Positions 42,981 to 51,945 of a DNA stretch of 64,000 nucleotides are shown one piece after another. The DNA comes from Acidimicrobiaceae bacterium (GTDB lineage: Bacteria; Actinomycetota; Acidimicrobiia; Acidimicrobiales; RAAP-2), in assembly GCA_003155135.1 (NCBI GenBank), contig PMFN01000030.1:7772-71771 (forward strand), given 5' to 3'. The notes beneath the pieces were generated by a model that was not told the origin of the DNA, did no database searches, and worked only from the letters and a program-made list of their open reading frames with translations. The translations under genes and the position numbers were made by a program. The first letter of the stretch is position 1. Every line of letters starts with the position of its first letter.

Positions 42981-43909
42981 CAGGCGCTCCACTCGACGGC
43001 GCGGGTGTGGCGGAAGTAGCGACCGGCGACGGCGGCCGCCGTCTCGCTGCAGCGCTCCTGGAGGATGGCCAGGCGCTCGGGCAGGTCGTCGAGGAGCGAC
43101 GAAAGCGGGGCGAACTCGAGGGCGGCGCGGGCGCGTCCGATTGTCCGGCGGGCCTCGTCGGACTGCCCGGCCCGCCCGATCGAGGGGTCGAGCTCGGCCA
43201 GGCAGCGCTCGGCGGTGTTGAGCGCGCAGAACACCGAGCGCGGGAAGAGCCGGTCGAGGAGGAGGAACTCGCCGGCGAGCGAGGCATCGACGGCGCGCTG
43301 GTAGGTGCGCAGGTAGGCCTCGTGCGCCGAGCAGCAGCGCAGCGTGGTGACCCATCCCTGGTCGCCCCAGACCCCGATCGAGCGCGCCTTGAGGAGCCGG
43401 CACGTCATGTCGACGCGCTCGAGGTTGCGCCCGAGCACGAGGAAGCGCCAGCCGTCGTCGTGACTCATCGTGGCATCGGCCAGGCCGGCCATCACCGCAC
43501 TTCGGTCCTTCACCCAGCCGAAGAGCGCGTGCGGGGTGGCAGTGGTGTCCTCGTCGAGCATGGCCGGGAGGGTCAAGAACATGGCGTTGAGCACCTCCCA
43601 CATCTCCGACGAGATGGCGGGGCGGGCGCTGCGGGCGTTCTCCCAGGCCGCGGCGATGGCTCCGGCGATGGTCGAGGGTGAGGTCCGGTCGTAGGCCAGG
43701 GCGTGGAGCGCCTGGTTCGGGTCCTCGATCCCGTAGAGGGGGAACGGCACCCCCATGATGGCGAGCAGGGCCGAGGACGCGTCCGCCGCGTCGACGGTCG
43801 CCTCCTCCAAGAGCAGGTGGTAATGCACGTCGAGGATGCGGGCCGTGTCCTCGGCCCGCTCCAGGTAGCGGCCGAGCCAGTAGAGCGCCTCGGCGATGCG
43901 GCTCAGCAT
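42980..43909 (-). CDS. Alpha-E domain protein (DUF403)
   Basis: A 309-residue all-helical protein that begins MLSRIAEALYWLGRYLERAEDTAR, the family signature, and has conserved blocks LVLGRNLERVDMTCRLL and FCALNTAERCLAEL. No catalytic activity is established; the family is nearly always encoded with a circularly permuted ATP-grasp and a transglutaminase, as here. It is 15 nt from the ATP-grasp stop and overlaps the transglutaminase start. Confidence 0.92.
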   Translation of the reverse strand: MLSRIAEALYWLGRYLERAEDTARILDVHYHLLLEEATVDAADASSALLAIMGVPFPLYGIEDPNQALHALAYDRTSPSTIAGAIAAAWENARSARPAISSEMWEVLNAMFLTLPAMLDEDTTATPHALFGWVKDRSAVMAGLADATMSHDDGWRFLVLGRNLERVDMTCRLLKARSIGVWGDQGWVTTLRCCSAHEAYLRTYQRAVDASLAGEFLLLDRLFPRSVFCALNTAERCLAELDPSIGRAGQSDEARRTIGRARAALEFAPLSSLLDDLPERLAILQERCSETAAAVAGRYFRHTRAVEWSA

Positions 43910-43924
43910 CTCGTCACCGCCCCC

Positions 43925-45484
43925 TCACTGCTGCGCCGCGCTCGCCTGGCCGGCGGGGCCGGGATCGGGTGGCGACAGGGGCTCGGTGGCCAGGCGGGGC
44001 ACATGGACCGGGGCGAGGCTGTGGGCGACGAAGCGCTCGTCGGCCAGCACCCAGGTGTCCTTCGAGCCGCCCCCTTGGCTCGAGTTGACCACGAGGCTCC
44101 CGCGCGGGATGGCGACCCTGGTCAGGCCTCCGGCGGCAACCCACACCCGCTCCCCGTCGTGGACGGCGAAAGGCCGCAGGTCCACATGGCGGGGCCCGAA
44201 GTCACGGCCGGTATGGGTGGGCGAACTCGACAGCTGGATCACCTCCTGCGCGATCCATCCTCGCGGGTTGGCGGCCACGCTGGCCCGCAGCTCGACCAGC
44301 TCCTCCTCCTCGGCCTGGGGGCCGATGACCAGACCCTTGCCTCCCGAGCCGTCCACCGGCTTGAGGACCAGGTGGTCGAGGCGTCCGAGCACGTGGACCA
44401 GCTGCTCAGGGTCCTCCAGGTTGTAGGTCGGCACGTTGGCCAAGATGGGCTTCTCGCCGAGGTAGTAGTCGATGAAGGTGGGCACGTGCGGGTAGAGGGC
44501 CTTGTCGTCGGCCACGCCGTTGCCCGCGGCGTTGGCGATGGCCACGTTGCCCGCCCGCGCCGCGCCGAGGATCCCCGGGCAGCCGAGGAGCGAATCCGGG
44601 CGGAAGTGCAACGGGTCGAGGTAGTCGTCGTCGAGGCGGCGGTAGACGACGTCGACCCTGGTCTCCCCGTCGGTGGTGCGCATGGCGACCACCCCGTCGC
44701 GACAGATCAGGTCGCGCCCCTCGACCAGCTCCACCCCCATCTGACGGGCCAAGAAGACGTGCTCGAAGTAGGCGCTGTTGGCCACGCCGGGCGTGAGCAC
44801 CACCACAGTCGGGTCGGAGCGGTCCGCGGGAGCGGCGCGCCGCAGCGCCTCGAGCAGGCGGGCCGGGAAGTCGAGCACCGACCGCACGCGGTGCGACGTG
44901 AAGAACTCGGGGAACACGTGGGTCATCGCCCGCCGGTTCTCGATCACGTACGAGATGCCCGACGGCGTCCGCAAGTTGTCTTCGAGGACCAGGTAGTTGC
45001 CCTTCGGGTCACGGACCAGGTCGACCCCGGCCACGTGGACCCGGACGCCGTTGGGCGGCTCGATGCCCGCCGCCTCGCGGCAGTACTGGCTGGATGTGAG
45101 CACCAGGCGCCGGTCGATCACCCCGTCACGCAGGATGTGGGCGGCGCCGTAGACGTCGGCGAGGAACGCCTCGAGGGCGCGCACCCGCTGGGTGACGCCC
45201 GCCTCGATGACCTCCCATTCGTGCTCCGGGACGATCCGCGGGACAAGGTCGAGCGGAAAGGGTCGCTCCTCCCCCGAGAGGGAGAAGGTGATGCCCTGGT
45301 CGCGAAAGGCCATGTCACGAGCCCGGCAGCGCGCCTCGAACTCCTCGGCGGTCAGCTGCCCCAGCAGGGCGTGAAGGGCCACGTAGTGCTCTCGGGGCAC
45401 CCCAGGCGACTCGAACAGCTCGTCCCAGCAGTTGTCCAGGAGCTCGTAGCCGTCCAGCAGGTCGCCCACCAAACCTCCAGTCAT
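43925..45484 (-). CDS. Circularly permuted ATP-grasp protein (type 2)
   Basis: A 519-residue ATP-grasp ligase of the circularly permuted DUF404/DUF407 group. Characteristic parts: PFPLDLVPRIVPEHEWEVIEAG, LVLEDNLRTPSGISYVIENR, LVLKPVDGSGGKGLVIG and WIAQEVIQLSSSPT. It is predicted to join a carboxylate to an amine using ATP. It leads the alpha-E/transglutaminase unit. GTG 45496 or ATG 45484 are both possible; neither has a clear ribosome-binding site. Confidence 0.92.
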   Translation of the reverse strand: MTGGLVGDLLDGYELLDNCWDELFESPGVPREHYVALHALLGQLTAEEFEARCRARDMAFRDQGITFSLSGEERPFPLDLVPRIVPEHEWEVIEAGVTQRVRALEAFLADVYGAAHILRDGVIDRRLVLTSSQYCREAAGIEPPNGVRVHVAGVDLVRDPKGNYLVLEDNLRTPSGISYVIENRRAMTHVFPEFFTSHRVRSVLDFPARLLEALRRAAPADRSDPTVVVLTPGVANSAYFEHVFLARQMGVELVEGRDLICRDGVVAMRTTDGETRVDVVYRRLDDDYLDPLHFRPDSLLGCPGILGAARAGNVAIANAAGNGVADDKALYPHVPTFIDYYLGEKPILANVPTYNLEDPEQLVHVLGRLDHLVLKPVDGSGGKGLVIGPQAEEEELVELRASVAANPRGWIAQEVIQLSSSPTHTGRDFGPRHVDLRPFAVHDGERVWVAAGGLTRVAIPRGSLVVNSSQGGGSKDTWVLADERFVAHSLAPVHVPRLATEPLSPPDPGPAGQASAAQQ

Positions 45485-45496
45485 CGACGCGCGCAC

Positions 45497-45877
45497 GGCG
45501 CCCAGCCTCGCCGACCTTCATAGCGCGGTCGTTACCTGAGGATGACGCCTCTGTGAACTCAGTCGCTCCTACTCATCCTTGCAGCCCGTCCCCGTCCAGA
45601 CCGGAACCGACCACCGCTCTCGCTGCCAGTTCACCTTGTCGGCGGCGACGCGGCAAATTGACCCCCGACGAGGTGACGGGGATGCGGCACTGTGTGACCG
45701 CAACGCGACGAAACCTCTACTTCCACCCCACAATGCGACAATCCACAACGTCATGCACAGGTTGTGGACGAAGCTAAAGAGGGGGTTTAATCTTGTTCCT
45801 CGAGGGTAACTACCGCCCCGTGCGAGGGTCCGCCGCGTGCTGGCCCGCGGCGACGGTGCTTGGCACGTCGTCCCAGC
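45497..45877. other. Gene-free interval between the ATP-grasp unit and parB
   Basis: No convincing gene. This stretch is lower in GC than its surroundings and includes a short run of T and A near 45783-45795. It must contain the promoter of the ATP-grasp unit and the 3' end of the par transcript. Two DnaA-box-like sequences lie at 45739-45771 (separate entry). Confidence 0.5.
45739..45771. promoter_or_regulatory. Pair of DnaA-box-like sites near parB
   Basis: CAATCCACA at 45739-45747 matches TTATCCACA in 7 of 9 positions. On the other strand TCGTCCACA (complement of 45763-45771) matches TTGTCCACA in 8 of 9. They are in opposite orientation 15 nt apart, about 7 kb from dnaA. Confidence 0.35.
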
Positions 45878-46837
45878 TCAAAGGCCCTCTGCGACGCCGG
45901 ATGCCCCAGCCTCACCCTTCTGCTCCCCCACCATCAACCGGTAGATACGCTCGAGATCCTCGAGGGTGGCGAAGTCGACGACTAGCCGGCCCCTTCGGTT
46001 TTGCAACTCCACCTTCACGCGCGTGTTGAGGTGCGTCGACAGGAGCTCCTCGAGTTCGAGCACCCCCGGCTCGGGCAGGCGCCGCGTCCCCGGCCGGCCG
46101 CTGGTAGCACCTCGGGTAGTACCTGAGGGTTCGGGATCCACCACGAGGGTCAGCTCGGGCTCCACTCCCCCGCCACGGACGAACTCCTCGAGCACCCGCA
46201 CGGTCAAGCCCTCGGCGATGATCCGCTCGACCAGGAGCTCTTGGAGGGCCCGGTCCGGGGTCCCGAGGAGGGCACGGGCGTGGCCCGCAGAGATGGTGTT
46301 CTCCGCGAGCGCTCGCTGCGCGCCGGAGGGGAGCTGGAGCAACCGCAGCGTATTGGTCACCGCTGTGCGGCTCTTCCCCACGCGGGTGGCAACCTGCTCG
46401 TGGGTGAATTCGAACTCATCGATCAACTGCTGGTAGGCCGCTGCCTCCTCGAGTGCGTTGAGGTCAGCCCGGTGGATGTTCTCGACAAGTGCCTGTTCGA
46501 GGCTGTGGACGTCGCTCGTGGCCGTCTGGACAAGGACCGGGATGGTCTGAAGGCCGGCCCGGCGCGCCGCCCTCCAGCGCCGCTCCCCCGCGATGAGCTC
46601 ATAGCTCTCGGCCTCTCCATCGACTTCTCGGACCAGGATCGGCTGCAGGACACCCAATTCCCGGATGGACGCAGCCAGCGACGACATCGCCTCCTCATCG
46701 AAGTGTGACCTCGGCTGGAGCGCGTTGGGCCGGATGCTCGAGATCGGCACCTCCCGCAGGGCTGAGCGACGGTCCCCCACCACCTCAGTGGGCAGGAGAG
46801 CACCCAGGCCCTTACCCAGTCCGCTTCGACGCGCCAT
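45878..46837 (-). CDS. parB: Chromosome partitioning protein ParB
   Basis: A CTP-dependent DNA clamp of 319 residues that loads at parS and spreads. N-terminal GLGKGLGALLP motif, CTPase signature IAGERRWRAARRAG, the ENIHRADLNALEEA region, helix-turn-helix THEQVATRVGKSRTAVTNTLRLL, and a C-terminal dimer domain. ATG 46837 has AAAGGAGG upstream and lies 26 nt inside the end of parA, so the two are coupled. Targets are the three parS sites at 47.8-49.1 kb. Confidence 0.97.
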   Translation of the reverse strand: MARRSGLGKGLGALLPTEVVGDRRSALREVPISSIRPNALQPRSHFDEEAMSSLAASIRELGVLQPILVREVDGEAESYELIAGERRWRAARRAGLQTIPVLVQTATSDVHSLEQALVENIHRADLNALEEAAAYQQLIDEFEFTHEQVATRVGKSRTAVTNTLRLLQLPSGAQRALAENTISAGHARALLGTPDRALQELLVERIIAEGLTVRVLEEFVRGGGVEPELTLVVDPEPSGTTRGATSGRPGTRRLPEPGVLELEELLSTHLNTRVKVELQNRRGRLVVDFATLEDLERIYRLMVGEQKGEAGASGVAEGL

Positions 46838-48104
46838 TGCTGACCTCCTTTGCAAGTTCCCGGTAGGCAACAGCGCCTCGAGAGGTAGGGTCGAACACGG
46901 TGATCGGCTGGCCGAAGGATGGCGCCTCGGATAACCGCACGGTGCGGGGGATGACGCTGCGGCACACCTGCTCGGGGAAGTGGCGACGGACTTCGCCCGC
47001 GACGTCCGCTGCCAGACGCGTTCTCGAGTCGAACATGGTGAGCACAATGGTGCTGACTTCGAGCTCGCTGTTCAGGTTTGCGGCGACCAGATGCACATTG
47101 CGGAGCAGCTGGCTCAGTCCCTCTAGTGCGTAGTACTCGCATTGGATCGGCACGAGCACCTCGGACGCGGCAGCCAGCCCGTTCACGGTGATCAACCCCA
47201 GCGAGGGTGGGCAGTCGATCAGGACGAAGTCGAAGTCATCGATGACCGTCTCAATGGCCCGCCGGAGCTTGAGCTCTCGGCTGAACGCCGGGACCAGCTC
47301 GATCTCGACCCCGGCCAGATCGATGGTCGCAGGGGCGACGAAGAGGTTCTTCACACTGGTCGGCTCAACACAGTCCTCAAGTGGCGTGTCGCGCATGATG
47401 ACGTCATACATCGAGGACTCGAAGTTCCGGGCGTCGATGCCGAGCCCGGTGGTGGCATTGCCCTGGGGATCGAGGTCGATCACCAGGACGCGATAGGAGA
47501 GCTCCGCCAACGCAGCGCCGAGGTTCACGGTCGTCGTGGTTTTCCCGACCCCGCCCTTCTGGTTGGCGATGGCGATCACCCGTGGCAGCGGCCGTGGCGC
47601 GTGCACACCCTGCCCGACGACAGAACTCACATCGAGCGTGGGGGCCGTCAGAGTCGGCGCCATCGTCGCCGAGTGGGCACGCCGCGAGGCCGGTGGCTTC
47701 TCGGAGCTCACCGTCTCGCGGTGTGCAACCTCCTCGGAGGCCGGGGGCGCTTCGGCGGGTGAAGCGGGTGGGACACCGACAGCTTGCGCGCCATCGGAGG
47801 TTTCACGTGAAACGTCGCCCTGAAGGAGAGGATCCGAGTGAGGTGCAGCGGATGGCACGCTGTTCGCAGAAGGGTTCTCGGTCTCCGGGGCCGGCTGCGG
47901 TGGGGCCGTCGGAGGCGTCACGACCGGATCGGGGACCGGAGGATCTGCCGCGAACTCGTCGGCTGCGGGCAGGGGAGTGGGCTCGGCGGCGACTGGGGAG
48001 GGAGCCGAAGCCTGGGGCTCCGGATCGGCGATGGGACTCTCAACCTCTGTCGGCGGAGCTGCCGTGGATGGCGGCTCTTCTCTGTCACGCCGCCGGAGCC
48101 GCAT
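46812..48104 (-). CDS. parA: Chromosome partitioning ATPase ParA
   Basis: A Walker-type ATPase that positions ParB-bound origins. The ATPase core has the deviant Walker A KGGVGKT, Walker A' DLDPQGNATTGLG and DCPPSLGL. In front lies a disordered Pro/Ala/Glu-rich extension of roughly 170 residues, much longer than in Soj proteins. A parS site is translated within it as VSRET. ATG 48104 is used; ATG 48143 is upstream in frame. An internal ATG at 47663 would give a typical 283-residue ParA and leave that parS in the 5' leader, but it has no ribosome-binding site. Confidence 0.93.
   Translation of the reverse strand: MRLRRRDREEPPSTAAPPTEVESPIADPEPQASAPSPVAAEPTPLPAADEFAADPPVPDPVVTPPTAPPQPAPETENPSANSVPSAAPHSDPLLQGDVSRETSDGAQAVGVPPASPAEAPPASEEVAHRETVSSEKPPASRRAHSATMAPTLTAPTLDVSSVVGQGVHAPRPLPRVIAIANQKGGVGKTTTTVNLGAALAELSYRVLVIDLDPQGNATTGLGIDARNFESSMYDVIMRDTPLEDCVEPTSVKNLFVAPATIDLAGVEIELVPAFSRELKLRRAIETVIDDFDFVLIDCPPSLGLITVNGLAAASEVLVPIQCEYYALEGLSQLLRNVHLVAANLNSELEVSTIVLTMFDSRTRLAADVAGEVRRHFPEQVCRSVIPRTVRLSEAPSFGQPITVFDPTSRGAVAYRELAKEVSNGASKRTG
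47799..47814. promoter_or_regulatory. parS site 1, inside the parA reading frame
   Basis: The 14-bp palindrome GTTTCACGTGAAAC (47800-47813) matches the bacterial parS core exactly; the outer bases differ from consensus at both ends (G...G). On the parA strand it is read as VSRET. Confidence 0.88.
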
Positions 48105-48233
48105 ACCCACCGATCCCGCCGTTGCCGCGCTGCACCGCCCCATCCTCGCTGCCCCTCAACCATTGGTCAAGCCACTTCGGCGAGTTTCGGCGATTTCTTC
48201 CCCATTTCCCATCCTGTTCGACCCGTCGATCCA

Positions 48234-48249
48234 TGTTTCACGTGAAACG
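48234..48249. promoter_or_regulatory. parS site 2
   Basis: TGTTTCACGTGAAACG matches the 16-bp consensus TGTTTCACGTGAAACA in 15 positions. It lies 130 nt upstream of the parA start. Confidence 0.93.
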
Positions 48250-49105
48250 TCGTGATCCGGCGGTCGCGTTGCCCTACGTGCACGTTGACGTCGTCACGGG
48301 CGCTCAGTCGGGAGCAGCGCCGGATCGGGATTCGGAGACTCGGGCCAGGTTGGGACCGCCGGGCGTTCGCCAAAGACAAGCCGTCACAGTACCGGGCCCG
48401 CACGCGCACGGCGCGTTGCGCGGGCCCCCGAGGACAAATTGACCCAGCAGCGGTCGGCGGAAAACGCGCACTGCGCCCCTGGACGGACGTCGCGTGCCGA
48501 GAGCGGGACTCCGGGGATCCGAAACTTGCGGCTCCACGTCAGCGATGTTCATGTCCGTGCAAACTGTCTTCAGCCATCACGGCACATCCGTCGCAGTCTT
48601 GGCGATCTGGCGGGGTGCGCCTGCTACCTTCTCCGACGTTCTCGGACTGCATCTCCAAACGGAACCAGGCAATCAAGCCCTCGTGTCGGAATCCTCGATC
48701 CAGAAGTCGTCACCACACAAGAGCCGATGTGCTGATGGTGGGGGAGTGCGGCGTACTGTCGCCCGCCGGCATTCCCATCATCGGTGTTCCCGGCCGGATT
48801 TCACTGACCGGCGGATCCTGCGCGCTGCACGGGATGGTTGGTCACTCACATCGACGTCAGGCCCTTGGAATAGGTGCACCCTCGATCGCGCACCGGGCGG
48901 CAGCGGAAAGCCAGCGATCTCTCGGCGTCGCACAGTCGCTCTGGCGCTGATCCACTGCGGCGCTCTCCCTGGGTCGGCCCCGCCGGACCGCCACATCGAG
49001 CCCGTACCTACCGCCCGGGCGTAGGCCGACCAGCCGTGCTGCGGTCGAATCGCGGCCGTGGGTCTGTCTCGGTGATCGCCGCTCTCACGCTTCGCGGACG
49101 GCGAT

Positions 49106-49137
49106 GCCGTGGATGTTTCACGTGAAACATCCACGGC
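49106..49137. repeat. 32-bp perfect palindrome centred on parS 3
   Basis: The parS palindrome is extended outward by eight more paired bases on each side (GCCGTGGA ... TCCACGGC), giving a 32-bp perfect palindrome centred between 49121 and 49122. It begins 13 nt after the rsmG stop on the minus strand, so as RNA it would fold into a long hairpin able to act as a terminator. Confidence 0.8.
49114..49129. promoter_or_regulatory. parS site 3, exact consensus
   Basis: TGTTTCACGTGAAACA equals the 16-bp consensus in every position and sits just after rsmG. Confidence 0.95.
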
Positions 49138-49149
49138 GGGAGTCACGCT

Positions 49150-49791
49150 TCAGAACAGGGGGCGCTTCTTGGGTACCCCGTCGCGCCGGGCAAAGCGGTC
49201 CGGACACGGCCTCACACATTCCATGGTCGAGTACGCGAACGTGCTGCGGGTCACCACGGCTGGACCCAATCCCAGCTGGCCGAGCCCGTCTGCGGGCCAG
49301 CGTGCAGCACCCTCGGTGTCAGGCGGCTCAGAAACGACAAGCCGACCACCTGGGTGCAGGAATGGGGCTGCACACTCGGCGGTGACACCTGGTGCCCCGA
49401 ACGAGCGGGCCACCACGCCGTCGAACGCTCCTCGCAGGGCTGCCTCATGGCCGAGGGCCTCCGCTCGGCCATGGAGCACGGTGAATCGATCGGAGAAATG
49501 ACACCGCTCGACTGCGCTGCGCAAGAAGTCACACCGCCGCTCACCGGCGTCGACCAGGGTGAACCTACAGTCAGGCCACAGGTCGCCCAGCACCAGGCCG
49601 GGCAGGCCTCCTCCCGATCCCAGGTCGAGGTACGGACCCGAACCGGGGCCTGGTACTCGCCCGAATGCCTGCGCAAAGCCAGCGGCATGCTCGAGGTGAC
49701 GCGCGACTGGCCCAGGTCCGAGGAATCCGAGTTGGCGTGCCTCTTCGAGGACCGCGACGACCGGTGCGCTGATCGAAGGGTCAACAGCCAT
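49150..49791 (-). CDS. rsmG: 16S rRNA (guanine-527-N7)-methyltransferase
   Basis: A 213-residue SAM methyltransferase (RsmG/GidB) that modifies G527 of 16S rRNA. The SAM motif is LDLGSGGGLPGLVL, followed by TLVDAGERRCDFL and the VVARSFG motif. It is in its conserved place after jag. The C-terminus is basic (RRDGVPKKRPLF). Its loss in other actinobacteria gives low-level streptomycin resistance. Confidence 0.94.
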   Translation of the reverse strand: MAVDPSISAPVVAVLEEARQLGFLGPGPVARHLEHAAGFAQAFGRVPGPGSGPYLDLGSGGGLPGLVLGDLWPDCRFTLVDAGERRCDFLRSAVERCHFSDRFTVLHGRAEALGHEAALRGAFDGVVARSFGAPGVTAECAAPFLHPGGRLVVSEPPDTEGAARWPADGLGQLGLGPAVVTRSTFAYSTMECVRPCPDRFARRDGVPKKRPLF

Positions 49792-49838
49792 GGGACGGGT
49801 CTGTCCTGATCGCGCCCACCCGGCCGACCCGGGCGAGC

Positions 49839-50783
49839 TCAGCCGGCAGGGGCAATGACGATATAGCGGGAGGGGTCCTCGCCCTCCGAGCGTGTGACCA
49901 CGCCATCGATGGCGCTCACGCTGTCGTGCACCACCTTGCGGTCGGCGGGCGACATGGCCTCCAGGGCGCGCTCGGTGCCGGTCTCGATCACCTCGGACGA
50001 CACCTGCTGGCTGAAACGCTGCAGCGCGGCGGCGCGGCGCTCGCGGTAGCCCGCGACATCGACCAGGATACGGTCGGTCTTCGAGGGGAACTGACGCTGC
50101 ACAACCGTTCGGGTCACGTCCTGGAGCGCAGCAAGCGTGCTGCCACGCGGGCCCACCAGGAGACCGAGGTCGTCACCGTTCGCCGCCAGTTCGACGGTTT
50201 CCTCGTCGAGTGTGCGGGTCTCGACGGTGGCGTCGAAGCCGAACTCGGCCATCAGTCCCTGGAGGAACACCTGGGCCGCTTGGGCCTGCTCCTCGAGTGT
50301 CATACCTTCGGCCATTTCGCTTTCCTCCGCTTTCGCTGTGGACTTCGTGCTCGGACGCGGGGACTTCCCGTTCCCTGCGTCGTTTGCGGTCACCGCCGCG
50401 CCGGCCGCCGCCGCGCCGTCAGTGCCGCTGCGACCTGATCCCCTCGAACGGCGACGTCGCGAGGAGCTGCTTGAACCGCCGCCTTCACCTGCGGCACCGT
50501 CTGAAGGTCGGCTCCCGGCGTTGCCATCGCGTCGCGAACCCCCCTGGTTCGAGCCCGAACGGCTCTTCTCCCGCTCGCGTGGCCGACGGGTCCGCTTGGG
50601 TCGGGGGCCGACGGGGCGCACCCGGGCCCGGACACGGGCCTCGGACCGCACCCTCCCGAAGAGCCCGGTCTTCGGCTCGGCCAAGATGACGACTTCAGCG
50701 TCAGCCTCGGCAACTCCGAGCTGGTCGAGCGCAGCTTCCTTTGCCTCTTCGATGGTCTTGCCTGTGACTTCGACCCACTCCAC
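49839..50783 (-). CDS. jag: Jag/KhpB RNA-binding protein
   Basis: A 314-residue protein with an N-terminal Jag domain (WVEVTGKTIEEAKEAALDQLGV, FGRVRSEARVRARV). It has a long Arg/Ser/Gly/Ala linker (about 60-150) and C-terminal KH (LLVGPRGSTLAALQDVTRTVVQRQ) and R3H (RFSQQVSSEVIETG ... RKVVHDSV) domains. It binds RNA and influences cell shape and division in other bacteria. GTG 50783 follows the yidC stop after 4 nt. Confidence 0.92.
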   Translation of the reverse strand: MEWVEVTGKTIEEAKEAALDQLGVAEADAEVVILAEPKTGLFGRVRSEARVRARVRPVGPRPKRTRRPREREKSRSGSNQGGSRRDGNAGSRPSDGAAGEGGGSSSSSRRRRSRGSGRSGTDGAAAAGAAVTANDAGNGKSPRPSTKSTAKAEESEMAEGMTLEEQAQAAQVFLQGLMAEFGFDATVETRTLDEETVELAANGDDLGLLVGPRGSTLAALQDVTRTVVQRQFPSKTDRILVDVAGYRERRAAALQRFSQQVSSEVIETGTERALEAMSPADRKVVHDSVSAIDGVVTRSEGEDPSRYIVIAPAG

Positions 50784-50787
50784 GGAT

Positions 50788-51945
50788 TCAGCGCGCCTTT
50801 CTGTCTCTCTTGGCCTTCGAGCGCGGATGCGGCTTGGGCTTGTCTGCCACGCCGTCCGTCGTCCCGTTCGTGTTGCCGTTGCTGGTGGATGCACCGGGGC
50901 GCGGTTTGCGGCTCGTTGGTCTCGAACTGGTCTTCTTCACCGCATCGCCGGCTGCTGCGGCTGCCGCGTCCTGGGTGCCGTTCCCCTTCGGGAGCGGGGG
51001 TTTCTCCTTCGTGGAGGCCGCCTTCTTCACCTCAGAGCTGCGCGCCGGTATGGAGCGCTCGCCCACCGGTTGCACGATGCCGGTTCGGAACATGATGTCC
51101 TGTGTCGCGATGCGGATGAGTGTTGAAGTGATCATATAGATCACAACTGCGGCGGGGATTAAAAAGTAAATGTATGCAAAGAAAATCGGCATGACTTTTT
51201 GCATAGTCTGCATCTGGGGGTTGGCCGCTGCCGCCTGAGGGTTGCGACTCTGCATCTGCCGCATTTGGATGAACTGCAGCACCACGGCGATAGCCACCAA
51301 CGCGAAGTAGGGAACGTAGTTGTACCAGGCGCCATGGTGGGAGAAGGGCTTCAGGGCGAGGTTGATCCCGAACGCCGGCATTGCCCCGGAACTGGCCACG
51401 AGGTGGTGGAACATCGTGGAGTTCGTGGGGATGTAGCGGGGTTCCGCACAGACCGTGGCGGGGGAGATCGGCCGACAGACCGTGCCGATCATCTGCTGGG
51501 TGCCACTCACGAACTTCTGGCCCGCAGGGATGGTGTTGGTCAGCCCTTTGATGACATCGTAGAGAATGAAAAGGAAGGGCATTTGTAGGAACATTGGGAG
51601 ACAGCCACCGGCTGGATTTACCCCTTGTTCCTTGTAGAGCCGCATGAGCTCTTCATTCAGTTGCGCCCGATTCTCGGCACCCTTGTATTTCGCCTGCAGC
51701 TTCTTGATCTCGGGCTGGATCTGCTGCATCCCGATCATCGACTTGGTGCTCTTCACCGTGAGGGGCGTGAGCGCCCCCATGATCAAGATGGTGAGGATGA
51801 TGATGGCGATGGCGTAGTTCGGGATGATCCCGTAAATAAACGCCAGGACGTAGCCGAAGAGCTTGAAGACCGGCTGGAAGATCTCCCCGACCTTCTTGAA
51901 GAGGGAGTTCTCCGCCAGGAGCAGGGCGAGAGTCACGCTGGTCAT
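50788..51945 (-). CDS. yidC: Membrane protein insertase YidC
   Basis: A 385-residue YidC/Oxa1 insertase. Hydrophobic segments start with [25 protein letters not shown] and the conserved helix region [12 protein letters not shown]. The hydrophilic loop [20 protein letters not shown] is typical. The C-terminal 90 residues are a basic, disordered tail rich in Lys, Ser and Asn that may touch ribosomes. It overlaps yidD (ATGA). Confidence 0.95.
   Translation of the reverse strand: MTSVTLALLLAENSLFKKVGEIFQPVFKLFGYVLAFIYGIIPNYAIAIIILTILIMGALTPLTVKSTKSMIGMQQIQPEIKKLQAKYKGAENRAQLNEELMRLYKEQGVNPAGGCLPMFLQMPFLFILYDVIKGLTNTIPAGQKFVSGTQQMIGTVCRPISPATVCAEPRYIPTNSTMFHHLVASSGAMPAFGINLALKPFSHHGAWYNYVPYFALVAIAVVLQFIQMRQMQSRNPQAAAANPQMQTMQKVMPIFFAYIYFLIPAAVVIYMITSTLIRIATQDIMFRTGIVQPVGERSIPARSSEVKKAASTKEKPPLPKGNGTQDAAAAAAGDAVKKTSSRPTSRKPRPGASTSNGNTNGTTDGVADKPKPHPRSKAKRDRKAR

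Larger units (their letters stand above)
48105..49149. other. Gene-free par region between parA and rsmG
   Basis: About 1 kb with no frame that has convincing codon use, ribosome-binding site or similarity. It contains two of the three parS sites (48234, 49114) and the parA promoter. Base composition is more mixed than in flanking genes. It probably serves as the centromere-like platform; no tRNA or small RNA was recognised in it. Confidence 0.55.

Noticed and set aside
43703-45523. Plus-strand frame of 606 codons opposite the alpha-E and ATP-grasp genes
   Set aside because: Mirror of conserved proteins, His/Val/Asp-rich, no start signal.
45569-45754. 61-codon minus-strand frame upstream of the ATP-grasp gene, considered as a precursor peptide
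   Set aside because: No Shine-Dalgarno sequence, no -10 at the leaderless distance and no repeat or leader-core pattern.
48252-49024. Several plus-strand frames of 60-230 codons in the parA-rsmG gap
   Set aside because: Codon use is unlike the neighbours, no initiation signal, and they run through parS sites.
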